Assembly (NCBI GenBank): GCA_024529925.1
Contig: JAFEUB010000812.1
Location: 435,501-499,500 of the forward strand
DNA length: 64,000 nucleotides
DNA from: Ophthalmolycus amberensis
Taxonomy: Eukaryota > Chordata > Actinopteri > Perciformes > Zoarcidae
Reading direction: 5' to 3'
Position numbers and translations under genes: made by a program. This document shows positions 1-13,413 of the stretch, in pieces. A model generated the notes under the pieces. That model saw only the letters and a list, made by a program, of their open reading frames with translations, was not told the origin of the DNA and ran no database searches. Every line of letters begins with the position of its first letter. Within the stretch, counting starts at the first letter, position 1.

Positions 1-2142
1 TTTTTTTTTTTGCAGTGCACTCACACCAGGAGCTACATAATTACCTCTTCAATGATGTCCACGCATGTTTCCTGCAACACTGAACATCATCAGACAGAAA
101 AAACACAAATGTAGGCAAGACTCCAGCTTGTCATGAATATCAACATAGCTCACGATGACAGGGACATATATATATATATATATAGTACTATCACTACTGG
201 AGAGTAGTAATCATTTAATTAAACTTTACCTGCACTATTTGGGGTGGGGGGGATTTATCATCTATAATCTTTTTTCTAGTAATGTTTGTGATGTCTTAAA
301 GTATCTGTCGATATAAAACCCATGTGAGCTGACAACACAACGAACAGTTCTACTTTTTTCTTAATTACAAAGGAGACTGAATGACATTCCCCTTGGGTTT
401 CATGGATATGTTTATATATTTGCAGACAGATCAGGGATACGTTGGATCATCACACTGGATTTAGACTCCTAACCTTAAACCTTGGACTGAGACTATACCA
501 CATGTTTTAAGGACTTCTAAGGTACTGTTATACACATAAATATAATGTGTACATTAATGTAATGTGTACAACAGAGCCTTTGTTTACTAATTAATAATCC
601 AGATACCAGCAGGTGAATTTCCATATCGCGACTAATATGCCCAATGAAGTGATGGAATAATGCAAGGATTAGGCCAACCATTGAAACCAAACTCCTGCAA
701 ATCGCAGAACTTCGCAGCAATGTTTTCTGTTGGAATGTAACTGGCCGTGAGCAACGTAGCTCTGCATGGCTGAACTTACACATAAAGCAGTTTTAGGCCT
801 GAACCAACGTAATCTGTGCCTGTGTGAGGCACATATGCTTCGAATATATGTGAAATTGGGAATGATGTGGCTATGTGCACGTGCAACTTGCAGCAATCCA
901 AAAAACGTAGGGAAGAATAAAAACAAAAAGCTCAAAACAAGAAAAGTTATAAAGAGCAAATATGTATAAATACTTTGAATACAATACGAACACTTTCTAT
1001 GTGAAAGTTTATCTTTACCCGTTGCTTCAGTAAATATAGCTTTTACAAATATGGAGGTTTGAACCTATTTAAACTAATCTGCTGTTATCTGCTACCACAG
1101 GGACGGAAATGAGCTTAGACCTCTTTTCAAGTTTTAAGCTGCGTCCTTTTCACACTTCCCACCAGGAATAAAATCACTTGTACTGCCGAAAAGAAATCCC
1201 ATGAATGACACACCTCTGAGCTGCACCTCTTATTCGAATACCTACTTGAACTGAGAGGAACCGTGGTCGCTTTCCCCAAAGACAGAGGAAAATGAACAAC
1301 TAGACTCCCTCAGCAATTTAAACTGAGCTTGTTCCCATGACAGCAGCAGGAGGACTTTGTCCATGTACCACGTGTGCCACACAGCACATTAGATGCTCTT
1401 GAAGATCACTTCCAATGTCGTGCTTCCCTGTTCACAAAATTAGCTCCTTGCACGGGAGTCGAATCGACCATTTATTCATCGGCTACAGCCCGTACAAACT
1501 ATCAAGGCGATTAAGTGAATGTAATTCTGATTCATGATGTGATTGCACTGCCAGCTTAGAGCTGCAGAGGGAAAAATAATCAACAGGGTGGGAGTCGAAG
1601 GAAGGTAAAACAAGAATTCTGGGCAGCAACATCCCAGGAGTCTGCTTGGTAGACAGACGGTGATGTTGAAATTCAGATCACACACACGCCTGCTAACCGT
1701 GTTGCTCACCAGGGAGGGGAAGGATGAGAGACTGAGGGGGGGGAAAGAGCAAGAGTGTAAGGGGGGGGGGGGTGAGAAAAGCACAGAGTAGACTGAGAGC
1801 ATGTATGACAGCATACAGAGGAGGAAGAGGCTGGACCTTAATGTAATCAGATGAAGGCATAGGACTGAAGAGCCTGCATCATCCAGCTGGATTCATGTTA
1901 ATTAAAGAATCAGAAAAATATGCTGCTCCCCAGACGGTGCACAATGGAATAACTCCTTTGCTTTCATAGTTTGGATGTAACATCTACAAATTGTGTCAGG
2001 CCATGCAAGACAATTTCAAAAAGCTGTCAATTGATGTCACCATAAATTCAGTGTTTCATGTAGTTTTGAGATGAACAGAAAGGAAGCACGTTATAGTTAT
2101 GATTCATGCTTTCCGACTGACCAGACCAAGTTGGACATGGGT
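1..2142. other. Gene-less stretch
   Basis: No exon, RNA gene or intact transposon is recognised here on either strand. The open frames are short and have no family motif. Simple tracts are a T run at the left edge, (TA)n near 171-183, and G runs near 241-250 and 1761-1772. Confidence 0.55.
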
Positions 2143-2150
2143 TGACTGCC

Positions 2151-2585
2151 CAGGGGCGGACTGGCCATCGGGGATACCGGGGCAATCCCCGGTAGGCCGA
2201 CGGGGTTTGGGCCGGTCTCTGACATCGCCGGCCCCGACTATATTATATGCTTCACAGAACACGTTCAATTTACTCTAATACCGAAAGTCAATAATCAGTG
2301 AAAACTGTATCAACAGTATAAACTGACATTATACTACTCCTCGCGATCCGAGGACGCGATAGCACGGCTGGACACTACGGTGCTTTTAAAAACTTTTCTC
2401 CATAACCGCGGTCTGTGCCGTGCGGTCGTGCCGGGCGACGGTCGGGGCGGGGCCGGCGGAGGTGCGAATGGCCGCCGTAGACCGGCGAAATACATGCCGT
2501 GTATTGAGTGGGCAGCGCGCCGTGTATTGAGTGGGCCGGTCTGACAGTAACTCCCGGGCCACTTTTTTCCCCCAGTCCGCCCCTG
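2151..2585. mobile_element. Non-autonomous hAT transposon, GC-rich, perfect target duplication
   Basis: The element opens with CAGGGGCGGACTGG and closes with its exact reverse complement CCAGTCCGCCCCTG, giving 14-bp terminal inverted repeats. It is flanked by a perfect 8-bp direct repeat, TGACTGCC, at 2143-2150 and 2586-2593. An 8-bp target duplication with CAG-starting ends is the hallmark of the hAT superfamily. The interior (about 435 bp) has no transposase frame, so movement would need enzyme from elsewhere. A short unit, CCGTGTATTGAGTGGGC, occurs twice in tandem near 2499-2540. Open frames across it are incidental products of GC-rich sequence. Its much higher CpG content sets it apart from the surrounding AT-rich DNA. 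Confidence 0.9.
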
Positions 2586-2593
2586 TGACTGCC

Positions 2594-5500
2594 TGAATAT
2601 AAATTCATGCATGTGGCATTTAAAGTTTAATTGATGACTAAATCTAGATTTTATCATACAATCACAATTTAATCTGGTGCCAATGTTTACACAATTGCAG
2701 GTCTTTGCATCACAACAAAAGCCAATTCCTAATTTTAGCAATAGCCCGTTTGTACCTAAAATTAAATCTGTATCCTGTTATGTTAGCTGGATACCGACAA
2801 ATGTTGTTGACAGGACACATGTTCTTTTCTGGCAAAATATTCTGCTTCAATCGATATTTGTTGGTGTTTAGCTTTTCAAAAACAACATTTTCACTGCGAC
2901 CCGACTTGCCATACACAGGGAGGCACACACCTGCATCAAAGGGATGCTATATAACTCAAATTATTTTTTGGATGATAACATCATCAAATATGACGACAGA
3001 CGTTCGAAGATTCATTCGAAAAACGTATTGGAAGACATTCGGTACAGCCCTAATATAGAAAAGGCCAATATATTCATACTTCTATGTATGCTGCAAGGGA
3101 TTTTAAGATATGAAGGTAAGCCTGTTTACCACTTTATATTGTGTTTTTATAATTGTTTCTAAACTTTTTAAGATGTCATTCTTGACATGGCTGAATAGAT
3201 AACATACACATTCTGTACATTCTGTAATACATATCTTTGTAGTGTTATTGCTAGTAGCAGTTTTAATAAAGTAAAATAATGAATTAATAACAAAATATGT
3301 TCAAAAAATATTCAATTATGAATCACAAACCCATAAATCAGTATAAAAAGAATGATGGCACACAGCTTCTGCGACAAGACATCATTAGTTTAAGTAAGAT
3401 AATTTAACTTTAGGTTGAATTTAGGTTGTCAGCTGGCATGGGGGGGGGGGGTGTTGTAGAGGGCCTCGATGGGACACTCTCCAGGCACAAGGTAAGTTGA
3501 GGGTTCAACCACATAGTGACCTATAGGGTTCAGAAAGGTTTTGGGGAGAGGTTTATCAGTTAAGATTTTGTCATCCTTCAGTTTCTATCATCTTTCTGTC
3601 GACGTTCGCGACATTCTGTAAAACATCCAAGCAACACCTTCATTTAATGGATAACACAAATGTAGATGCAGTGTAGTCGATCTATGCGTTCCCCAGATGG
3701 GGCAGTGATATTACAAACCTATTAAATTCCCCTCATACACATTCTGCGTTTTCTTGTCAGCTGTCCTTCCGGCATTTAGCAGCTGGGTTGCTTTTAGCTT
3801 GGATTGTGTGTCTAACTTTTTCGTATTGTGTAATATTATTGTTATTTAGAGAACAGTTTGGGGGTGTGTTCAAGGTAAAACAGGGTGCAAAGTTTCTCTT
3901 AAGTTTGGTTCGTACCTATTAAGATTACTCTCCGCCCACAAGGGATGGTGTCCTCATTTCTGTGTTCAACAAACACGGTTTCTGTTGGTTGGCCATTTTG
4001 GTTTTGGTGCTGTCACAAGAGAACTTGTGTTCTCAAATTATTTTTATTCTATAGTTGTAGGCCAACAGTTGTCCAATTGTCTTCTTTAATTTCTCGTTGT
4101 TGAGTATAGACTCATTCCTTATTGTCAGGACCAAACAAACCTACCTTCTGTAGGATTTTCTGTTGGTGATTTGCCTTTATTTGAGATTCTGAAAGGAATG
4201 CAGGAACAATGTAACAGTTTGTTCTCAGCTTCAGGGAGACAATTGTCTGTCTTTGAAAAGATCTACTTCCATTTTCGAAAATCATATGAAGAGCTCTCAC
4301 ACATCAAGACTCCTACATCTCAGTTATTCCGTGTCACATTTCTTTGTAATGCGGCATGTCGACAAACGTGCACAAAGAGTGAAGGTTAAGAGCATATACA
4401 AACACAGACAGGTGAGAGAGCGGCGAGGCTGGCAGGAATGACAGTGAGCCGGAAGAAGAGACAGACCTTTGTGATTCTGCTGCGCTCAGTTGTTTACATA
4501 CTGAGGAAAGCAGATGGGTGGTGCACACACACACAAACACAGCACGTACACACATGTGCAGACAGGGGGAAGAGTTTTTGGATCACCTTTTATACAGAGG
4601 CTACGCCAACATAGCACAGCAGATTACCGACGTAGTATCACCAATCCTGCTTTGCTGCCAAGTCAAATCTTCAGAGGTCCGTTTAAAGGGTCGTTGTTGA
4701 CATAAAATAGATGGAGTATTTTCTGTCAGACTATTTTATGTATGATATTTTATACAATATGTTTTGGTATACTACCATTATCATGGAAAGCATGATTACT
4801 AATGTAATCATAATTTGTTATTTTAAAGATAAAATAGATTTGCTTCATTTAAATGAAGTAAATAACATTTATGTGCTCGTTCAACAACACTTTGTTGAAT
4901 CAAACTTACATCCTTGCAAACGTTATTTGTACGCTGATCTTTTACATATTTGATTTCCTACAAACCTTCCTTCCTTTCTCACTCTTTTTCACGTTTGACT
5001 ATTTTTGTCTGTATTCCCGTCTCCTCCGCCACCATGTCCCTCAGCCCATCGTTCACTCTCCAGACGCAGCAAAGCTACATGACTGTTGATTACGTGAAAT
5101 CAGGAGCTCCCTCCAGCAACATTCACGCAGCGCAATAACTCAGTAGAAAAGACAACGCATGATGGGTTAGGGAGAGAAAACAATAAAGAAAAAAGAGAAA
5201 AATGGGGAAGAAAAGGATGATAGCAAACTGGCATGAGGCAGACTTTGCCAGCTAACCACATACCGTTTTGCCCTCGCCCCTCACCGCCTCCATCCAGCTT
5301 TTGTTTTTGTTTGCGCTTGTTCATTCCGGTTAACGAATAGGAGGCTTCACTCAGAGCAACACTCAATGCCCTCCATTGATCTGCAAATATGAGAAGGGGG
5401 CCGAAACACTTTTAGAGCTTCTGTCCGGATGAACAAACAAAAGTCTGAGCGTGGTTATGTGTTTACTGTCATGCAATATTTGACTCTTCTACTGTGCCAT

Positions 5501-5814
5501 GTTTGTTTGGGCCTGCATAAGGTGCAGGGGCTCGGAATAAAGACAATGTTGCTATAAACAGAGCGGGGAGACGGAGGGGAGAGGGAGGTACAGCAATGAA
5601 TCCAGCAAACACGGGCAGAATAGAAGGAGAGCAGAGGAAGGGATGATTAGTTTAAAAAAGAAAGAAAGTAGAAAGATCTTAGAAGTAATTATGACTTACT
5701 GTTTTAATGTGACTGATCCAAGATGATTTAGAGAGCTAGACAAAGTGGAAAGAGGATTACCTGTTACAAAGAGGAGCAGAAGTCAGAAAGTGGCAAAAGG
5801 GACTGTAGGAAGTT
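2594..5814. other. Gene-less stretch
   Basis: No gene is recognised. There is a G run near 3441-3452 and a short (CA)n near 4525-4535. A 34-codon open frame at 5034-5138 has a near-ideal start context, but it matches no family I know and has no visible splice partner. Confidence 0.5.
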
Positions 5815-6200
5815 AAGGCAAGGCAAGGCAAGTGTATTTGTATCGCACATTTCAACAACAAGGTAATTCAAAGTGCTTCACATAAAACCATTAAAAGCAT
5901 CAAAACATAAGGCAAAAGAAAAGGAGATTTAAAAACAATTAAGAACATTCATTGCATTAAAACATTAAAAAACAGTGTAAGAAATAAAATACAGTAGTAA
6001 AATGCAGAAATGCAGGAAATTGATTAATATATTAATTGAATGTGGTTCAATGAAAGGCAGCAGCAAACAGAAAAGTCTTCAATCTTGATTTAAAGGAGCT
6101 GAGGGTCTCAGCAGACCTGCAGCTTTCTGGGACTTTGTTCCAGATATGTGGAGCAGAAAAACTGAACGCTGCTTCTCCATGTTTAGTTCTGACTTAAGAG
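5815..6200 (-). mobile_element. 5'-truncated L2-clade LINE, 3' end only
   Basis: This is the 3' terminal part of the same LINE found at 51.7-53.6 kb, in inverse orientation. Read on the minus strand it carries the end of the reverse-transcriptase ORF, the 3' UTR and the TTGCC-repeat tail, seen on the plus strand as repeated AAGGC at 5815-5832. A stretch of about 55 bases around 6000-6055 is identical to the copy near 53385-53440 once reverse-complemented. Severe 5' truncation is typical of LINE insertion. There is no coding capacity. Confidence 0.85.
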
Positions 6201-6206
6201 GAAATT

Positions 6207-9200
6207 CAAATAATTTGTTGAGTTCAGCACAAATGTGACAATATATTTTGTTCAATTTTTAAGATAATTTATTGCTGTTCAAACTTAGGTCAAGAAACAT
6301 AGGTCAAACCCCCTGTATAAGCACTGTTTATTAGGTTGGTAACTCAGTATCATCAATATGCATTACAACAGTGGAAAGCAAAAAATTGGCCCTGCAACAA
6401 AAACACTTGGCCCTCTGTTGAAGGCTGGTGTTTTGCCTTTCACTGTTTACATTAAAACTTTTATCAATGAATGTAAATGAGTTAATACATGAGTTATCTA
6501 TTTGTCAAATGTATATTAACATAAGCTGCTATATAACTCTTAAGGACCAAACTTAGAATGACCTCAGCCCACACAACAAAACTGCTTTGAAAATCAATTT
6601 AACTTTTTTAAGTGAATTGAAAGAAACACACCAAATATGGGGTTTCCTGATGAATATAAAGGCGCTGGTTTGTAAGTCAGGAGCCCCTCGGCAGAGGAGA
6701 GACGCAGGGTAAGACAAAAAGAAAGAGGCCAGCAGGAGCAGAGGGCTTCATGTGCAAAACACACAACTCAGATGAGTGTGAGACCTGGCCAGTGAACAAC
6801 TGCCACACACGCAGGAGATAGGCCATAATCACTGAGAATGTTTATGTTGCTATTCAACATACCACTTTGATTTAAACCATTTAAAGTATTTGACTAGAAT
6901 TAAAAAATCTGCTTTATTACCAATTTCTAAAATATTATTCTGCACCTATTATTTGCCAGACATTGCTCCACAAGCAGACACTTCAACATACTGTCCCCTG
7001 AAGCGCCTAGAGTTAATCACTATGTCAACCGACTAGGTCCACAATTTCTTCTCAACCGTCTCACCTCATTTAGAATAACAATCGTTTCACAGCATAATGC
7101 ACTCACTCCTTCTCACTATGTGCCTCTCCTGTCACACATCTACTCTTACAGCATTTTTCTCTGTTAAACACAGTGCTGGTGTCTATCCCGGTAATTGTGT
7201 TGCAGTCTTCTGCTCCGCGTCTGTCATCTAGCAAAGTGTAGCTATTCATAGAGGCAATCAATGGCAACCAGCGGGAAGAGTGACAAAACAAAGCTTAATG
7301 ACGTGTGAGGCTGCTTTTGATAGCGTGTATAAATAAACTGTACACTGCTGCTTACCAGTGGGTCTGTTCAAAACAATTAAAGAATGAGCTGTTTAAAAAG
7401 GGCTGGCCCCCCCGTCTGTCAACCCTGTATTCATTGTTTCCTGTCAAATGCTGAGGGAAGAGAACATGATGGGTGGTATTTTATCTGAAGTGTAAAAGAA
7501 ATATGTCAACAGGTTAATGTGTACGCATTGGTCAAATCAATATTGGTTATCCAATATTAGAGAGATATCAGGGAGATTTTCTCTCAGACTGAGGCTCAGG
7601 GTTTCTTTAATCGTCCTTGCCACTGGGGGCAGCATGACACAAGCTGAAAGGCATCATTATTTTCATCATCGTTTATATGTTCAGTCTATATAATGTCAAC
7701 AAATGGCAAAAAAAAAAAAATGAAAGTTAACAAGGCACATAATGAAATCTTCCAAAAAAAACAGAAAATATGTAGAATCTGAGAAGCTGAAGAGTTTAGC
7801 ATTAAAACGCATTCATAATCAACTGTTTTAGTAGTTATGTAGTTATAATAATAAAGAATGTGTAACTCAAATATAACTGGTCCCTTTGTCAGCGTTAAGT
7901 TTGACTTCTCATTTTGTCAATTCAACAAACTACAAAAGCTTTCAGAAGCTAAAAAAGATTAAACAGGGAATTACAGTATAAACACTTCTTTTATAATAAT
8001 CACTCAAAATCTTAATACAAAAAAAGTGTGTTGCAGGTGAGGTTGTGATGTAAATGAACAAAGCAAAAAAACTAAATTCCAACGAAATTTGGGAACTTTT
8101 TCCATCTTTAGATTTCATTGGCTGCGGGCTGATGACGTGGGTGCAGGGTGGGCGACCTGCTTTGGTTGAATGCCATCAGAGTGCACAAAACAATTAAAGA
8201 AGTACTGTGGGGAGACGATGGCCGTATGTCCTCCCAGCAGGTGCTTCAGCCTGAGAGGAGTGATGGCTTGATAAGTCGGTCACTGTAGGCTACAGTAAAT
8301 GTGGAGGAGATGAGACGGGCTGATGTGTGCACAGTGTTTCCTCGGGTTGTTTTGTTTCTGAAGAAGAAGAGTTTAAGGCTAATGTGTCGACCACAACAAC
8401 CACCAACTCACACACACACACGCAGTGAGCAGTCATAGTCAGTCTACAGTCCCCAGGCTGGCAAAGTAAATGAGGTGGAAACGTATGAATCCTAAAACAT
8501 CCCCAGGGAGACATTATGTGCAAGCGACACCATTTCACTAAGGAGAGAAGCTACACAGCGCCAACTGAGACGAGGAGGAGAAACAAAGCTGAGAGGCAAA
8601 CAGAGGCTACTTATGTTATGGGAGAGCTGAAATTGTATACCATGTATGTGCACATTTGAGGCTGACAAACACATTTATATACTTTTACACCTGGATGTTT
8701 GGAGTGCAGGAAGAATTCAATTGATATACCACGCTGGTAAAGGCTCGGACACTAAAACACTAAAACGCTTGTTGAAAGCTGGTAACATTGGAGAAACCAG
8801 CAAGAGTAGGCCTACGCTATATCAAATTGAATATCCAACAGCCCAGCCCAGTGTTGCCAACCCTTTTCCAAATAAATTAGCTCGAAGCACAAACTCCTAA
8901 AGTCACTAAATCTAGCAAGAAAGTTGCCAAGTTGGCATCACTGACTGTCCGTCCCTTCAGGCCTCCCTCCAAAGCCACTCGTCAAAACTTCTCACTATGA
9001 AAGCAAGCAAACAAACATGACTGTTGTTCGTACTCACAGCTGTTAAGCGATTAGCTTGTGGAAGATAGGGTGACGAGCAATGAGTGCATGGGCAGGTATA
9101 CATGTAGACCGTTCAATCATTAGCCCAAAGAAAGGACGGGCTTATTACAGTCCTGCGACAGCCAAAGATATACGATTTTTTTTCACAGCATTTTATTTAT

Positions 9201-10018
9201 TTATTACAGTCGAATATGAAAAAAAATTCTAAAATACTTTACCCACCCTGAAGGCAAAGGGAAGACTGTGGTGTTGGTGCTTGTTTAAAAAAAATCCATT
9301 TCTGGCTTTGACCTTTTCAATTATTAACCAAGACCACGATCTCTCCCGACTCTGCAACCCTGCAAAACATGTTAATAGTGGTCAATTATGCACCTCGCCT
9401 AATGCCAACGTCCAGCGCCAACACAGGAAATAGAATGCCCCACAATGAGCAAGGGGGAGAATAAAGGTTTAAAGGTTAGAGTGGTGGATCGGAGTGTTAC
9501 CATACTCCTCCTTATTAATCGTAACCACGATTTCTCCCAAACCTCAGTTGCTTTTATCCTAAAGACAGTGAAATGAAAAATAAAGTTATTGTTTCGTACA
9601 AACTGTGTCTGTATTTAACTGTATTTAAAAGAAACGTTTACAGTCTCCCTAGAATCTATAAAACAACAACGACTCCTGGACCCCACACATGAATTTCAAT
9701 GCACAACCCCGCAGCCATCTGCGGATGTATTTCTCTGCTTCCTCTGACACTAATACGATTATGTATTCCCGCAGGCTTCCTGAACAACATGCTAACTGTC
9801 CAACCCCTGACCCCGGTTTCCAAGGTGTTTCTTTCTCACTGTCACTCATCCCCATAGAGCCTACAGGGGCAGCTGTACCTGCCAAAACCCCATCAACCCC
9901 CCCTGCTGCCCGACAGCCGGCACCTCTCACCCCCAAGCAGCACCTTCCACCACCTGCTGGCATCCAGCAGCTACAGCCAAGATATTTACAGCAGACAGAG
10001 CTGGGAAAGGGAAAAGAG

Positions 10019-10020
<2 letters not shown>
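6207..10020. other. Gene-less stretch
   Basis: No exon is recognised. The stretch is AT-rich with A runs (for example near 7710) and a short (CA)n near 8408-8420. A proline-rich open frame on the plus strand at about 9860-10010 follows a pyrimidine-rich tract ending in AG, but it has no convincing donor and no known domain, so it is not called a gene. Confidence 0.5.

Positions 10021-10085
<65 letters not shown>
10021..10085. repeat. (GT)n microsatellite
   Basis: An uninterrupted GT dinucleotide run of about 65 bases. It produces meaningless Cys-Val or His-Thr open frames on the two strands. Confidence 0.97.
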
Positions 10086-10089
<4 letters not shown>

Positions 10090-13000
10090 TTGTCTTACAC
10101 GCATACGTTTTGATTCCAAACTGGGGAAATAAATATATTTATGCCCAAAATGCACGTAATAAGTGTGTCCTAGATGTCTTTCATATCGCAATAACATGTT
10201 GTTGGAGCGAGATGTGATGAAGTAAAGCCCTCAGAGAAGGTATCCATAGCAACACTTTGTGTGAAGCATCACTTCTCAGAAGCTGTGAGCCGCTCAGCTT
10301 CGCACAGCTCGAGATGAGCATCCCTCCAACACAAGACGGTTCTCGAGTCCTCCTGACCCGGCCAATGAGCTCCTCATGCCTCAGCCAAACAGATCACAGA
10401 GAGACAGCTGTGTTGACAGTTTAAAAAGTGAGCACTCAGGAGCTGGTCATGCAACTCTGTGGTGTTGTCTACTGGTGGCGGCCTGGTCCTATACATGTAA
10501 GAGTTTAGGAAGCTACACACAGAGAGTTAATCAGTGCAACAGCTGATCCAGAATAGTCACGGTAGCAGTTTTGCATGGGTCGTACTTCCTGTCGAAGGAG
10601 CTCTCTGCAGCGGCTGAGTCAGAGTGTGAGAAAAGAAGCAAAAGGAGGGCTGAGATGTTGCTTCATTCACATCTCAAACTGATTCTCCATGTGGATCACA
10701 TCATCAGGCGCCTATCAATAGAGTTTGTGGAGAGGCAGCTGTGCTTTGATGACGTATTATAATCAGTGAGCGCACTTTAGAGCGGTGACTCCCAACCTCG
10801 GGGTCGGCCGGGACATCCGCAGCACTGATGAAGACAAGTCTTCTTCTGCTTATTTAAAGTGTTGTATGTCCGAATAAAAGTAAGAGGAGGAGTTGCCCCA
10901 AATCCCCAAAGGGAGGAGTCATCAAACATTTTATAGGCAGAGATATGGGGTGTATTTGGCATATGTATTCGATATTTATTTTTAAACAGGACAACACAAA
11001 GTTAACTTGAAAAAGTTTTTTGTATTTTTTTATTCACTGGGGTTTTTTCTCACTTAAAGACCTAACCAGACTACATCTGCAAAATGTGTAATCCAAAACC
11101 TGAGCTGAGACCTATTGAGGTCTTTCTGTATTTCTCCCATTACTGACTGTTAGCTTGCACAATGCCTCTTTGCATTTGGTTTCTGGGCCACAAAAAATAA
11201 AAATAGGTGATCAAAGTGAAACAAAAACCTTAAATGGAGTCAAGAAATATATATGTCATTGCATAATATAGAGTGAGCTCTGCAGGTATAAGTCCTTATA
11301 CCTGCACGAGCTGCTGTGTAATACAAGTGAAACTAAAATGGCTGCTGGAGAGTTGAGACCCTGCATCGATACTTCTGAAAGAGGGAAGGAAAGACAGATA
11401 CGGGAGAAGACAGACAGACAACCATGAGGTAGGAGAGAATAGAGAGATGAGGAGAATGAAAAGAAGCAGCCTGTCCCGTCAGGTCGACATGATGAGCATC
11501 ACGACAGCTTGCAAACTCCCGCTGTAACTCCTCAGAGGAGGACCACGCCTCCTTTCTGACTGCACATTTAGATTGGTCCTCCTGAACACTCAGTCCCTGC
11601 TGATGTCTTATTCCTGTGTTCCTATTTCACCTCCTGTTTGTGCGCAGTGTTTACAGTGAGGTGCATCGGATCTGCTGCGCTGTACGTGCGTTAACTGCCA
11701 TCATGTCATGCAGCGGAAATCCAGGCAGGCAGGCAGGTCAGCAGGCAGATGGCCGAACAAACAGACAGACAATCGGTGCTGGGGATTGGATTAACATGAG
11801 GATCTAATTGCATTTGAGGAACTAGAGAAAGCACATCAGGAAAAATTCAAAGAGGCATCCCAATGATGGCTCAGTTACATAGCAACATGGGCACAAACAA
11901 GAGTTTACAGCAAATTTCCCTCGGAAGTTATTAAAGTATTTAGGTCTTATAATGTGAAGACTAACATGTGTGTGTATTAGGCCATTTCAGGTCTTCTGCA
12001 AGGAAAACTGAACATCCACAAACAGGGGAAATGGTTGACTCTATAATAAACAGGAGGAGAAAGACAAATTCAAATCGTGATTTCTCAAGAACAGGGGTTG
12101 AGACTGTTCTCCAGGCCCAAAAACATTCACGTCCATCCACGGAAAATTCACTTCAACACGTAGACATTTTTATTAAGTAGTATATATATAATAGTATATG
12201 TATATATAATAGTATATAACACTCTACGCACATGTTAGAGGAATGACAGGAAGACCTCAACTAACTACCCCTTTGTTGATATCTGATATCAAAGCTGGAC
12301 ATTTTAGAAGCAATCATAACGTTATACTGAAACATCAACCTCAATCCTTTTGTATTTTTGCTGCCACGTATAGAGATGTGCCGAAACTTTCTACATTTTT
12401 CATGAGATCATTGTTTATTATATAAAACACGTTTTTCTGCATTTTTTTGTCGTCCATACATCTTAAATATCCTTAAACTATTTTGTCAGGGACACAGATG
12501 TTTTGCATTGGAGCTTAATGCCTATGTATGGAGCTCATTGTAGTCTGATTTTGCACATCATGTGTAACAGACTTTTTTGCCTTCACTACAAATGAAGTCA
12601 AAGGTTCACAAATTTACTGAATCGCGCTCGACGCACTGTAAAAAAACACTCCAACAGCAAAGACTAAAAGTTAAATGTATATTTCTCAACAGGCTTAGTT
12701 ACACATCATCAGAGCAAGTGAACCTGCGTTATACCTCCCATATGTTTACTGTCCCTGCTCTCGTGTATCTGTGGAATTGAACCTCATTTTATTTCCTGGC
12801 TTGGTTTTCTCCCCTGCAAAGCTGCTGATTTTGCGATTCTGTGAAGCCGTAGGAATAATGCTGTGGTTTCCCTCGGCCTCCTACAGTGGAGCACCCTGAG
12901 CTGAGCGGTGGAGGCTGGATGGAGACGGGGGAGGGTGGAGGCGGGAGTGGATTGTTGGGCTTTGCTTTTGAGGAATGAGCCCCTCCCCTCTCTCTCTCTC

Positions 13001-13361
13001 TCTCGCTCTCTCTCCCTTGAGCAACTGGGGTGGAATAATTACGTAGCATGTGCAAAATTGAATTCCAGTCATTGTGAAGGGACAGAAAGAGTGATGAAGA
13101 GAGAAATGAAGCAGTGGGCAAAAAGGAAAGATACCCGTTCCTGTGGGTAACACAGAGCCCTGCACAGCAGTTATCACGTTATTTACAGTCGAGGATTTAA
13201 TGCATCGTTCAGTAATGAGCAGCCAATGGCCTGTGATCTGAAGCACACTTATTCACTCGCTGGGCTGAAATCTAAAGGCTAGAGGAGTCCCCCCAGATGG
13301 AAACCAAGCCAGTTGCTGTGTTTCACTACATTCTTTTGTACTCGAGTCATATATTACATTG

Positions 13362-13413
<52 letters not shown>

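Noticed and set aside
2334..2741. Minus-strand frame of 135 codons
   Set aside because: It spans the GC-rich hAT element and has no transposase motif.
9649..10217. Open frames over the GT microsatellite, including a proline-rich stretch on the plus strand
   Set aside because: The long frames are produced by the dinucleotide run. The proline-rich part follows an AG but has no credible donor, no known domain and no neighbouring exons.
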